Assembly (NCBI GenBank): GCA_937978655.1
Contig: CALJUX010000019.1
Coordinates: forward strand, 1 to 46,630
DNA length: 46,630 nucleotides
From: an uncultured Chromatiaceae bacterium
GTDB lineage: Bacteria; Pseudomonadota; Gammaproteobacteria; Enterobacterales; Alteromonadaceae
Direction: 5' to 3'
This document shows positions 35,449 through 44,391 of the stretch, piece after piece. The number at the start of each line of letters is the position of its first letter. The stretch's first letter is position 1. Under the pieces are notes generated by a model. That model was not told where the DNA came from. It saw nothing but the letters and a program-made list of their open reading frames with translations, and did not search any database. The position numbers and the translations under genes are program-made.

Positions 35449-37172
35449 CAGTCCCTGACCTCAAGATTATCCAAATCGACGTATTCCGACACCTTGATGA
35501 CTTCTTCCAGGCTGGTGATGCCCTGGCGGGCATAATCCAGCGCCATAGTGCCTAAAGTGCTGAAGCCCGGTGAGTTGTAGGCGATGCGGGCAAAATCTTC
35601 AGTGTCATCGCGCCGCAGCGCATCAGCCAGCGGTTTGTCGATCACCAGCAGTTCAAACACACCAATCCGGCCTTTGTAACCGGTGTAGTGACAAGATTGA
35701 CAGCCGCGGCCACGCCAGAACTGCAGGCCGTCCGGCGCGCGGAAATGACGCAACCAGGTCTGTTCCAGCTCATCCGGCTGATAGGATTGTTTACAATGCT
35801 GGCACACACGCCGCACCAGCCGCTGCGCCAGAATGGCCCTGAGCGCACTGGCCACCAGATAAGGCGCCGCGCCCATATCAATTAACCGCAATGTACTGGT
35901 GACGGCATCATTGGTGTGCAGCGTCGACAACACCAGGTGACCGGTCAAAGCGCCGCGCAGGCCCATCTCAGCAGTTTCCTGATCCCGCATCTCCCCGACC
36001 ATCAGGATATCCGGGTCCTGGCGCAAGCTGGTGCGCAGCACACTGGCAAAATCCAGACCGATTTTATGGTTGATTTGCACCTGATTAATCCGTGGCAGCC
36101 GGTATTCCACCGGATCTTCCACTGTGATGATTTTCACACCCGGCTGGTTCAGCTCCGACAACACACCATACAAAGTGGTGGTTTTACCCGAGCCGGTCGG
36201 ACCGGTGACCAGCAACATGCCATGCGGGCTTTGCATGATACGTCGCAGTTTTGTGGTGATAGCCGCTGGCATGCCGGTTTCTTCCAGGCTGAGCAGGCCG
36301 GCGCTTTGGTCCAGCAAGCGCATCACGACCGATTCACCGTGTTGTACCGGCATAGTCGACATCCGCACATCAATAGTACGGCCTTTGATCTTCATCTGGA
36401 AACGGCCGTCCTGCGGCAGGCGTTTTTCGGAAATATCCAGGCTGGCCATCAGTTTCAACCGCAGCACCAGCGCCGGCGCGATGCCGGTTTCCTGCAACAC
36501 ACTTTCCTGCAACACGCCGTCAACGCGCTGGCGGATGCGCAGCACTTTTTCGTCAGGTTCGATATGAATGTCTGAAGCCCGCACCTGTACCGCGTCTTCA
36601 AATAACGATTGCAGCAGGCGGGCGATGGTATTGTCCTGCTCGCCGTCGGTACTGAGCGCAGCAAAATCGATGCTTTCGGTTTCTTCGTATTCTTCCTGCA
36701 ACTGGTGGGCGAAACTCTGGATCTCCTGAGTCCGGCGATACAGGCTGTTAAAGGCCTCCATCAGCTGACTTTCCCGCACCACGGCGATTTCAATCAGCTT
36801 GGGTTCCAGCAGCGGTGCGATTTGGTCGAGGCTGGATAAATCCGCCGGGTCGCTCATGCCTAATAACACGGATTCGCCACGGTCTTCCAACACCAGCGCG
36901 CGCAGACGGCGCGCATGCACTTCCGGCAGCATTTGCGCTACGCGTGGATCGATGCGGCGCTGGGCGATATCGAGGAACTGCACATTCAGTTGTTGCGACA
37001 AAAACTGCAACAGCTGGTCTTCACTGAGATACCCCAGTTCAATCAGCGTCCCTCCCAATTTCCGGCCATTCTGTTTTTGCGCCGCCAGCGCGTTGTTCAG
37101 CTGTTGCTCACTGACGATGCCTTCGTGCACCAGCAGGTCACCGAGGCGCATTTTTAAACGGGGTCTTTGCAT
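35448..37172 (-). CDS. mshE: MSHA extension ATPase MshE, c-di-GMP-binding
   Basis: A 574-residue hexameric secretion ATPase. Residues 9-62 carry a complete MshEN c-di-GMP-binding motif: RLGDLLVHEGIV then QLNNALAAQ, and LGGTLIELGYLS then QLLQFLSQQ. The Walker A GPTGSGKT is near residue 321 and the Walker B/His-box region contains VGEMRDQETAEMG. A tetracysteine zinc site is at about 455-495 (CQHC and CQSC). In V. cholerae c-di-GMP binding to MshE drives pilus extension; the intact motif predicts the same here. The length matches V. cholerae MshE (575). Confidence 0.96.
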   Translation of the reverse strand: MQRPRLKMRLGDLLVHEGIVSEQQLNNALAAQKQNGRKLGGTLIELGYLSEDQLLQFLSQQLNVQFLDIAQRRIDPRVAQMLPEVHARRLRALVLEDRGESVLLGMSDPADLSSLDQIAPLLEPKLIEIAVVRESQLMEAFNSLYRRTQEIQSFAHQLQEEYEETESIDFAALSTDGEQDNTIARLLQSLFEDAVQVRASDIHIEPDEKVLRIRQRVDGVLQESVLQETGIAPALVLRLKLMASLDISEKRLPQDGRFQMKIKGRTIDVRMSTMPVQHGESVVMRLLDQSAGLLSLEETGMPAAITTKLRRIMQSPHGMLLVTGPTGSGKTTTLYGVLSELNQPGVKIITVEDPVEYRLPRINQVQINHKIGLDFASVLRTSLRQDPDILMVGEMRDQETAEMGLRGALTGHLVLSTLHTNDAVTSTLRLIDMGAAPYLVASALRAILAQRLVRRVCQHCKQSYQPDELEQTWLRHFRAPDGLQFWRGRGCQSCHYTGYKGRIGVFELLVIDKPLADALRRDDTEDFARIAYNSPGFSTLGTMALDYARQGITSLEEVIKVSEYVDLDNLEVRD

Positions 37173-37173
37173 A

Positions 37174-38346
37174 TCAACTCTGTGGGTTCTGCGCTAAACG
37201 CTGTTGAATAAACTGCCGGCTGGCATCGGTCAGGCCGCCGAGCTGCAATGCCTGCTGATAGGCCTGACGGGCCTGAGGCCACTGACCGCTTTGCTCAAGC
37301 TGCACCGCCAGTCCCAGCCAAGCCCGGCTGTCTTGCGGCGCCAGTAGGGTCCAGCGCCGGTAGGCCTGTAAAGCGCGTTCGGTCTGCCCAAGCTGCTGTG
37401 CCGCATGCGCTTCCAGTGCCAGCGCCGGTTGCGGATATTGTTGCTGCAAGGCTGGTGTCAGCGCCTGTAGCAGGGCCGCCCATTGCTGACTGGCGGCCAG
37501 CGCCTGCACCTGTATCCATTGCAACTGCCCGGACTCCACCTGCTGTTGCTGCGCCTGTAACAACAGCTGGCTCAGTCGCGCCGGCTGCTGTTGTTGCAAA
37601 TACAGTTGCGCCAGTGCTTCGTATGCCCACGGCTCCTGCGGCCTGAGCTGGATCAATTGTAACCAGGCGCTTTCCGCCTCACGCCATTGGCCACTGGCCT
37701 GCGCCTGCAGCGCTTTGGCCTGCAAATGCCGTGGTTCTGCCTGTGCCGGATCAGCCACAGTCACCTGCATTTGTGGCGGCACAGCGGCGCTGGACGGCTC
37801 TGCCATAAAGGTGTCAGGCACCGATGCCAGCGCATAAGCCTCTGCGGGATCCGCTTCGGCAATGTCCGTTTCGGCTGGCTCCGTGGCGACATCATCCTCA
37901 GCAGTCATCGTGGCTGTGGCGCTCGCCGTAGCCACCACCTCGTCCGGAATGGCGACTTTTTCCGCAGGCTCTGGCGTTGGCAACGTTGTGGTTGCCGGCA
38001 ATGCGGCGACGGCTGCCGGACTTTGGGCTGGCTTCGGCGCAGCTTGCGCTGCGGCGGGCTCTGGCGACACCAATGCAGCCACCGGCTGCGACGCTTCAGC
38101 GGGTGTTCCTGCGGTCGCTGGCAACGGGACGACTGAGGGCGCAGCAAACAACCTTGAAAACTGAGCCGACAATTCTGCCGACAACTCAGTCGAAAAATGC
38201 ACACCAAGCCACAGCGCCGGCAACAACCACAAGCCCCATAGCCAGCGGGGTGAGGACTTCGCCGCGACCACGGGTTGACGCAGCAGCGCGGCATCAGGCG
38301 CCTGGCGTTTATCCAGGTCGCGCAGCATCTGATTAATCACGCTCAT
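37174..38346 (-). CDS. mshN: MSHA biogenesis protein MshN (TPR protein)
   Basis: A 390-residue bitopic protein. The N-terminus MSVINQMLRDLDKRQ is the MshN signature and is followed by a transmembrane helix (about residues 34-50). A long Ala/Pro/Glu-rich linker (about 70-200) leads to a TPR-type helical domain (about 205-385). The ATG at 38346 overlaps the mshM stop by four bases; a longer frame is rejected. The TPR domain probably scaffolds the secretin or platform in the periplasm. Confidence 0.9.
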   Translation of the reverse strand: MSVINQMLRDLDKRQAPDAALLRQPVVAAKSSPRWLWGLWLLPALWLGVHFSTELSAELSAQFSRLFAAPSVVPLPATAGTPAEASQPVAALVSPEPAAAQAAPKPAQSPAAVAALPATTTLPTPEPAEKVAIPDEVVATASATATMTAEDDVATEPAETDIAEADPAEAYALASVPDTFMAEPSSAAVPPQMQVTVADPAQAEPRHLQAKALQAQASGQWREAESAWLQLIQLRPQEPWAYEALAQLYLQQQQPARLSQLLLQAQQQQVESGQLQWIQVQALAASQQWAALLQALTPALQQQYPQPALALEAHAAQQLGQTERALQAYRRWTLLAPQDSRAWLGLAVQLEQSGQWPQARQAYQQALQLGGLTDASRQFIQQRLAQNPQS

Positions 38347-39236
38347 GTCAGCCCTCCACCCGGCCAGCTGACCAACAACAGCAGCGACAGGCCCAGCGCA
38401 GTGACCCATAGCCAGCGCCGCACCGGCTGCCGGACATCTTCGGTATCCAGTGCCGCCAGCATCATCTGCCGCCAGCCGGCGCGCTGCAGGCCGGCGCCAT
38501 AGCCCAGTAACAGCGCTTTATGCGCCAGTACATTAATCAGCCGCGGGATGCCCCGGCTGTAATAACTGAGCAGCCAGACTGCCGGCGTACTGAATAACAC
38601 CTCGCGGCTGCCGGCGGTCTGCAGCCGCTGCTGCAGATAAGCGGCGACTTCCGCATACTGCAGTTGTGGTAACTGATAAGAAAAGCTGATGCGCTGGCGC
38701 AGCTGGCGGAACTTTGGCAAGGCCAGCCGTCGGTCCAGTTCCGGCTGGCCAAATAACACCACCTGTACCAGTTTGCGTTGTTCGGTTTCCAGATTGGTCA
38801 TTAAGCGCAGCGCTTCTAAGGTTTCGTCCGGCAAGGCCTGGGCTTCGTCGATTAACAACACCACCTGCCGGCCGGCGCCGGCCAGCAATAACAGCTGGCG
38901 TTGTAATAAATGCGCCAACTGTTGTTGATCAATATTGGCCGACTGTTTCAGCCCCAGCTCCAGCGCCAACGCCCAGCGCAGTTGCTGCGGGTCCAGATTC
39001 GGGTCAGGAATATACGCCAGGCTCCAGTGTGCCGGCGCTTCGTTTAACAGTTTGCGGCACAGCAGCGTTTTGCCGGTGCCGACTTCCCCTGTTACTTTGA
39101 TAAATCCTTCGCCCTGACCCAAGGCCGTCTGCAACACGTCCATCGCCTGCTGATGCCCATTCAGTCCGACATAAAAGCCGGTATTGGGCGTCAGGCCAAA
39201 GGGCAATTGCTGCAAGGCAAAATGAGCCAGGTACAT
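38343..39236 (-). CDS. mshM: MSHA biogenesis ATPase MshM (ExeA-like)
   Basis: A 297-residue AAA ATPase of the ExeA/GspA family. Walker A GEVGTGKT is at residues 50-57 and Walker B VVLLIDEAQ at 125-133. The N-terminus YLAHFALQQLPFGLTPN is typical. A C-terminal transmembrane helix (about 275-292) anchors it. By analogy with ExeA it may help insert or assemble the secretin through the peptidoglycan. Confidence 0.93.
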   Translation of the reverse strand: MYLAHFALQQLPFGLTPNTGFYVGLNGHQQAMDVLQTALGQGEGFIKVTGEVGTGKTLLCRKLLNEAPAHWSLAYIPDPNLDPQQLRWALALELGLKQSANIDQQQLAHLLQRQLLLLAGAGRQVVLLIDEAQALPDETLEALRLMTNLETEQRKLVQVVLFGQPELDRRLALPKFRQLRQRISFSYQLPQLQYAEVAAYLQQRLQTAGSREVLFSTPAVWLLSYYSRGIPRLINVLAHKALLLGYGAGLQRAGWRQMMLAALDTEDVRQPVRRWLWVTALGLSLLLLVSWPGGGLT

Positions 39237-39238
39237 CG

Positions 39239-40894
39239 TCAGCGCTGCTGTTGCCAGTCCTGCAGCTGCAGGCTGGACTGCTGAATTTGTTGTTGCCAGA
39301 CATCAGCCCCGGTCACCGTCGGTTTTAACAGGATCACCAGCTCTTTTTTCTTCTCAGATTTGCTGGTCGATTTAAACAGGTTACCGAGCAATGGCAGTGA
39401 ACGTAAACCGGGCACCCCACTTTCCTGATCGCTGATCACCGTTTGCATCAGGCCGCCAATCACCACAATTTCACCGTTGCTGGCTTTGATAATAGTGTCG
39501 GACTCGCGGATATTGCTTTGCGCCAGCGGTAAAATCACTTCTTCATCTGACAGCCGGATAGTTTTCACCTGTTCAGCCGTTTCAGTGACAGACGGATGCA
39601 CGTGCAGGATCACCTGCCCATTGGCGTCAATTTGCGGCGTCACGTCCAGCGCGATGCCGGAGAAAAACGGCTGCAAAGTGATATTGGGAGTAGTGTTCTG
39701 CAGGCCATTTGCGGCCGTCGTAGTATTGCTGGACACCTCAGTGACAAAATATTCATCCTGCCCCACTTTGATCACCGCTTTTTGATTGTTCACCGCGGTC
39801 ACACGTGGGCTCGACAGTACCTGCGCATCGCCCTGGGTTGATAACAGGCTGATCACGCCATCAAAATCAGCATTTTCAAATGCAATCGAAGTCAAACCGC
39901 CAATGCCGGTACTGATTTTATTGCCAAAGCTACCGGCGGAATTACTCAGCGTCAGCTTTGTCGAATCTATATTCGCCAGCGCGTTTTGCCAGTTAATGCC
40001 CTGCTGATAATCGTCATTGAGCGTCACTTCAATAATTTTGGCTTCCAGAATGACCTGACGCTGCAGATGTTGTTCAGTTTGCGTCAAAAAGGCCCGCACA
40101 GCAGCAATTTCATCCGGCATGCCGCGCACAGTCACCAGGCCGGCCTGCGGCGACACCACCACGGAGCGCTGCGGCGCATTCCCCAGAATGCCGCTGACCG
40201 CCAGCTGCAGGTCTTTCCAGAAGTCGGTTTTACTGCTGCTCTGGATCATGCTGCCGTTAAATTGTTGCTGCTGGTTGTTGTTGCCAAGCCCGCCCTGGCC
40301 GTCATTATTCTGATTCTGCTGATTGTTGCGGTTATTACCGTTATTGCCGTTCTGGTTGTTGTTTTGTTGGTCCTGCGACACACCGCCTGAATTGACCGCG
40401 ATAGAGGACAAGCCATAGCGCTGGATCAGCAGATAATTCACCGGGATAGTTTCAGTGCGCAAACCAGCCGGATACACCTGATAAATCAGACCTTGCCGGC
40501 GGATATCAAAACCATACATCTGCTGCAGCACCGTCATCACTTCCGGCAGCGTCACCTGTTTCAGTTGCAGGCTGATCAGGCCCTGCACCGACGGATGCAC
40601 CACAATACTGAAGTCAGAATCGGTCACCAGCGAGGCAAAAAACTCCGGCGCCGGCACTGCTGCCGCCGCCAGATTAAACCTTGGCAACACCGGGCTGTGC
40701 TGCAGCGGCGTCGCTGCGGCACTTAACAGATCGGCACTGACGGCGGCCGGAACCTGCAGTGGCTGAGGTTTGGCGGGTGCCTGCTGTGTTTTATTCAGTT
40801 CCGTCTGTGAACGGGCAAGCACATCAGATTCTGACGTGATGCTGCAACCTTGCAGCAAAACCAGCACTGCAACAAAAGAAAAGGGTTTTGCCAT
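39239..40894 (-). CDS. mshL: MSHA outer-membrane secretin MshL
   Basis: A 551-residue secretin. The N-terminus is a lipoprotein signal (LVLLQGC), so the secretin is lipidated and may not need a separate pilotin. It has an STN/N0-like domain (about 85-150), an Asn/Gln-rich low-complexity stretch (about 170-215), an N1/N3-type domain and the C-terminal secretin barrel. The barrel carries the conserved GVPGLRSLPLLGNLF, followed by KKELVILLKPTV. It forms the outer-membrane gate for the pilus. Confidence 0.94.
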   Translation of the reverse strand: MAKPFSFVAVLVLLQGCSITSESDVLARSQTELNKTQQAPAKPQPLQVPAAVSADLLSAAATPLQHSPVLPRFNLAAAAVPAPEFFASLVTDSDFSIVVHPSVQGLISLQLKQVTLPEVMTVLQQMYGFDIRRQGLIYQVYPAGLRTETIPVNYLLIQRYGLSSIAVNSGGVSQDQQNNNQNGNNGNNRNNQQNQNNDGQGGLGNNNQQQQFNGSMIQSSSKTDFWKDLQLAVSGILGNAPQRSVVVSPQAGLVTVRGMPDEIAAVRAFLTQTEQHLQRQVILEAKIIEVTLNDDYQQGINWQNALANIDSTKLTLSNSAGSFGNKISTGIGGLTSIAFENADFDGVISLLSTQGDAQVLSSPRVTAVNNQKAVIKVGQDEYFVTEVSSNTTTAANGLQNTTPNITLQPFFSGIALDVTPQIDANGQVILHVHPSVTETAEQVKTIRLSDEEVILPLAQSNIRESDTIIKASNGEIVVIGGLMQTVISDQESGVPGLRSLPLLGNLFKSTSKSEKKKELVILLKPTVTGADVWQQQIQQSSLQLQDWQQQR

Positions 40895-40902
40895 AACATC
40901 CG

Positions 40903-41223
40903 CTACTTATTCATTGAAGGAAATAACTGCAACGTCAGCTGACGTTGCCCCTGCGCCAGCACCACACGACCTGGGGTAATAGCCACCACCTGATACACCC
41001 CATGTCTGGCGCCAACCCGGCGCGGCTGACCATCCAGTATCGCCAGCCGCTCTTTACCTTCCAGCCGGATCAGACTGAGTTTCGGCAAAGGCGTCGCTGC
41101 AGCGGCCTGCTCACTGGCGGGTGTCAGCACCGCATCCGGCGCTGTCGGGTCCGGCATTGCACTGGCCAGCAGGCTGAAACCGGCGCAACACAGACTAAAT
41201 CCGCAGATATTCAGCTTGTTCAC
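40903..41223 (-). CDS. mshK: MSHA biogenesis protein MshK
   Basis: A 106-residue periplasmic protein with a signal peptide (to about residue 22), a DPTAP motif and a small PilP/GspC-like beta domain (LSLIRLEGKERLAILDG in part). It starts at a GTG that overlaps mshJ by 29 bases; no better start precedes the signal peptide. It probably links the inner-membrane complex to the secretin MshL. Confidence 0.85.
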   Translation of the reverse strand: MNKLNICGFSLCCAGFSLLASAMPDPTAPDAVLTPASEQAAAATPLPKLSLIRLEGKERLAILDGQPRRVGARHGVYQVVAITPGRVVLAQGQRQLTLQLFPSMNK

Positions 41224-41848
41224 TGATGGTCTCCAGTTCCAGCCGCATTTCGGCCTGAGGATGTTCGGTTACTTTATATTCGAGCTGATGCCAATGCAGC
41301 TGCCACGGTAATTGTTCCAGCTTTTCCAGTAGCTGCTGCAACTGGGCGTATTGGCCGCTGAAGGTGAATTCGGTTTTATGTAAATATAACAGCGGCGTGG
41401 TCGGGTCTTCGCCGCTGCCGCTCAGACGTACCGGCTCCGCCGCTAAGCTGCGCAAGCCCTGCAAGCGCACCCCGGGATTGTTTTTCAGCACATCACGCAA
41501 CAACGCCAGCATCTGCTCCGGGCTGACATAGCGGCCGGTCAGCTGCTTAATTTGCTGACTGAGCTGGTCGCGTTGTTGCTGACTCTGATTGATTTGGCCG
41601 CTGATGTCCTGATTCGGATCGGTATTGAGCACCTGTAACAGCGTGTCCACTTGTTGCTGCAGCTGGGCCATTTGCTGCAATGCCTGCTTTTGTTGCTGTT
41701 TCGCGCTGCTGACCGATTGCCACAGCGGCTCCAGCAGATATAAAGTGCCCAGCCAGGCAATTAACGTCAGACTGGCGACATAAATCAGCCGGCGCTCGCG
41801 CAGCGCCAGCTGCAGGTATTGTTCACTGAGATGTTGCCAGCGATTCAT
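41195..41848 (-). CDS. mshJ: MSHA biogenesis protein MshJ (PilO-like)
   Basis: A 217-residue bitopic protein with a transmembrane helix at about residues 20-40, a Gln-rich coiled coil (about 50-100) and a C-terminal ferredoxin-like domain, as in PilO/GspM. Its ATG overlaps the upstream PilN-like gene by four bases. Confidence 0.88.
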   Translation of the reverse strand: MNRWQHLSEQYLQLALRERRLIYVASLTLIAWLGTLYLLEPLWQSVSSAKQQQKQALQQMAQLQQQVDTLLQVLNTDPNQDISGQINQSQQQRDQLSQQIKQLTGRYVSPEQMLALLRDVLKNNPGVRLQGLRSLAAEPVRLSGSGEDPTTPLLYLHKTEFTFSGQYAQLQQLLEKLEQLPWQLHWHQLEYKVTEHPQAEMRLELETISEQAEYLRI

Positions 41849-42447
41849 CGTGGGTTCTCCGCCGTATCCGCCAGGCTGCTGACACTGAACTGCAGATAGC
41901 CTGCATTGAACGGCTGCAGGCCGACACTGGAAAATTGTTGTCCGCGGAAATACGCATGTTGGCCAAGACGCTGCAACCAGTGTGGCACTTGCGCCGCATC
42001 ACGGGTGACGCCCTGGAACATCAGCCCACGCTGACCGAGCCGGAACTGGTTTAACCAGAATTCAGGCAAATCCTCTGCGCTCAGATGATGCAGCACGGCG
42101 GCAAAACGCGGCCGGCTGGCCTGTTGGTCGGCCGTCAGATACTGCAGCAACTGTTGTTTTTGCGCGATATCCCGTTGCAGTTGGGCGGCTTGCTGTACCA
42201 ATGTCTGGTCAGGTTGCCGGTTGTCCAGCGCCTGCTGCAGATTGCCAAGCTCCACCGACTTCTGATTGACGGCGCCGGTCATCTGCACCAGCTGCTGCTG
42301 TTGTGTTTGCCGTTCGAACTGCAGTCCGGCGGCAGCAGCGATAAGCAGCAGCAACAACACCGTGGCCGCCCGGGCCAGGCCGCCCATCGCGTAATGTTGC
42401 GGCTGCGGCTGCAACGATGGCTGATACAGATTAATGCGTTGTTTCAA
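41845..42447 (-). CDS. mshI2: MSHA biogenesis protein MshI2 (PilN-like)
   Basis: A 200-residue bitopic protein. The N-terminus KQRINLYQPSLQP is the PilN-type peptide that docks into PilM/MshI. A transmembrane helix (about residues 24-43) and a coiled coil (about 45-100) follow. It starts with TTG; GGAG seven bases upstream and the exact fit of the docking peptide support this. It overlaps mshI by 17 bases. Confidence 0.85.
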   Translation of the reverse strand: MKQRINLYQPSLQPQPQHYAMGGLARAATVLLLLLIAAAAGLQFERQTQQQQLVQMTGAVNQKSVELGNLQQALDNRQPDQTLVQQAAQLQRDIAQKQQLLQYLTADQQASRPRFAAVLHHLSAEDLPEFWLNQFRLGQRGLMFQGVTRDAAQVPHWLQRLGQHAYFRGQQFSSVGLQPFNAGYLQFSVSSLADTAENPR

Positions 42448-43390
42448 AGGAAGACTCCGCCGACAGCAATAACTCCAGCGCGCCGGCCAGGGGTAACCAG
42501 TACTCGCCCTGATCAGCCAGACTGGCGCCGGGCATTTGCGCCGCTAAATCCAACGCCCGCACCTGAGTAAAACCGTTCTGCACAAAATACTGCAAAATAG
42601 CGCCAAGTTCAGGCGTGGCAAGCAAAAACAGGATCTCTTTCACCGGCGCCTGACGCAGCTGGCCTTCAAAATAATCCAGCGAACGCTGTACTTCCAACAG
42701 CAGGTTGTCGAGCAGCCCCTGGCGGAGATCGGCAAAGGATAATTGGTCTATCCGGCTGAAACCACGTAACTTCCGGCTGACATAAATCATGCCGTCACGC
42801 ACGATCTGAATACTGATATCCTGCCCAGATTGATGACTGAGCAACAACACCGCTTGCGGCTGCACCGGTAATAAATTACGTGCCAGCCATTCATCCGGCT
42901 GGATATTTTTAAGCTTTATATTGTTGTTTTGCAGCGCTTTACACAACGGAGCCAGCAGACTACGGGCGCTGGCCACCACCTGGATGCGCGCCTGACTCTG
43001 GGCGGATTGTTCTGCCGCATCACAATAATCCAGGATTAAATCATCGGCGGCGATAGTGACCAAATCGCGGATTTGCCACGGCAGCGCCTGCAAAATTTCG
43101 TCCTGCGCCACGGCCGGCTTATCCAGTTGCACCAGTTGATATTGCTCCGGATTCAGCACCAGACACAAAGGCGTTTTTTTCGGCAGTTCCTGCGCCAGCC
43201 GGCTGCAACTTTGCGCCAGCGTCTGGCCGTCCAGCAACCGGACAGTTTCGGTCTTCAGTACCTTGCGGTCAGCACTTTGCACCAGCACCAGCTTCAGCTG
43301 ATCCGGCTGCAGGTAAATGGCCGCGACCTGAGGGGCATGCAGTGCGCTGTCGGCAGTTTTGCGGAACAAGCGGGTAATATTCTGTATCAT
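42431..43390 (-). CDS. mshI: MSHA biogenesis protein MshI (PilM-like)
   Basis: A 319-residue cytoplasmic actin-fold protein related to PilM. Residues 20-40 (VAAIYLQPDQLKLVLVQ) and 205-240 correspond to the fold's nucleotide-pocket strands, but the canonical Gly-rich phosphate loops of PilM are poorly preserved, as usual in MshI. It is the first gene of the msh secretory operon on this strand. Its start codon lies only 32 bases from the divergent PLP-enzyme gene. Confidence 0.88.
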   Translation of the reverse strand: MIQNITRLFRKTADSALHAPQVAAIYLQPDQLKLVLVQSADRKVLKTETVRLLDGQTLAQSCSRLAQELPKKTPLCLVLNPEQYQLVQLDKPAVAQDEILQALPWQIRDLVTIAADDLILDYCDAAEQSAQSQARIQVVASARSLLAPLCKALQNNNIKLKNIQPDEWLARNLLPVQPQAVLLLSHQSGQDISIQIVRDGMIYVSRKLRGFSRIDQLSFADLRQGLLDNLLLEVQRSLDYFEGQLRQAPVKEILFLLATPELGAILQYFVQNGFTQVRALDLAAQMPGASLADQGEYWLPLAGALELLLSAESSFETTH

Positions 43391-43422
43391 GCAAACACTC
43401 TGACACCTTAATAGGTCTGGTT

Positions 43423-44391
43423 ATGCCGGGTCTGGCTGCATCTGTGAACTCATCTTTTTACCAACAACACTGGCAACAAATCCGCCTGCCCCTGTTGGCG
43501 CAATGTCAGACCGAGCTGTGGGTCTGCCATCTGCAGTGTCGGGTTCCCGCCATTGCGGGCAATAAATGGTTAAAACTAAAGTACCATATTCAGCATATAC
43601 AACAATATGAAAAAGCGGGAATTCTGACCTTCGGTGGTGCCTTTTCCAATCACCTGGCCGCCGTAGCAGCTGCTGGAAAAGCCTTTTCGTTTCAAACGCA
43701 TGCGATTGTACGCCACCAAGGCGCAGTGTTGAATCCGACCTTGGTTGCATGTCAGGAACATGGTATGCAACTGCGTTTCGCCGACCCGGCAGAATATCGC
43801 CTGCGCCATCAACCAGATTACCTCAGCCAATTGCAGCAACAATTTCCCGACTGGCTGATAGTTCCGGAAGGAGGTACCAGCACACTCGGCGTAAAAGGCG
43901 TCGCCGAACTACAGCTGGCAGAGACGCCGGCAGGTGCTGCCACGTTAATCTGCTGCGCCACCGGCAGCGGCGGCACTGTGGCTGGCCTGGCACTGGGACA
44001 TCCGCACAGCCAGGTCTTAGGAGTCTCAGTGGTGAAAGACTCATCACTTCCCGACAAAATTAACGCACTGGCGCCCGGACTGCACAACTGGCGTCTGCTG
44101 CCCGATTGCAGTGACCGTCGTTATGGCCGTTTTGATCAGGAGACTCTGGCATTCTGCGTGGCGTTAAGTCAGCAGAATCTGGCGCTGGAACCGGTGTATA
44201 CCGGCAAAGCACTGCGGACCTTGTGCACAGCGCTGGCTCAGGGGGAGATAGCTGCAGGACAGCGCATCGTGTTCTTGCATACCGGTGGGTTACAAGGCCT
44301 GGCCGGCTTACACCAACAACAGCGGATCAGCACAGCTGACTATCAGCAGATCCAGTCAGCTGAGCTGCGCTTGTGGCATCAGCTCGGCTAG
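43423..44391 (+). CDS. ACC deaminase/D-cysteine desulfhydrase-family PLP enzyme
   Basis: A 322-residue fold-type-II PLP enzyme. The Schiff-base lysine is K51 in GNKWLKLKY (equivalent to GNKTRKLE), GGAFSNH at 71-77 stacks on PLP, and CATGSGGTVAG near residue 179 binds the phosphate. Related enzymes deaminate 1-aminocyclopropane-1-carboxylate or release sulfide from D-cysteine; D-cysteine desulfhydrase activity is the more likely in a free-living gammaproteobacterium, but the substrate is not settled. It is a single gene on the opposite strand inside the msh cluster. Its 3' end overlaps the mshH-like gene by 36 bases, tail to tail. Confidence 0.87.
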   Translation: MPGLAASVNSSFYQQHWQQIRLPLLAQCQTELWVCHLQCRVPAIAGNKWLKLKYHIQHIQQYEKAGILTFGGAFSNHLAAVAAAGKAFSFQTHAIVRHQGAVLNPTLVACQEHGMQLRFADPAEYRLRHQPDYLSQLQQQFPDWLIVPEGGTSTLGVKGVAELQLAETPAGAATLICCATGSGGTVAGLALGHPHSQVLGVSVVKDSSLPDKINALAPGLHNWRLLPDCSDRRYGRFDQETLAFCVALSQQNLALEPVYTGKALRTLCTALAQGEIAAGQRIVFLHTGGLQGLAGLHQQQRISTADYQQIQSAELRLWHQLG

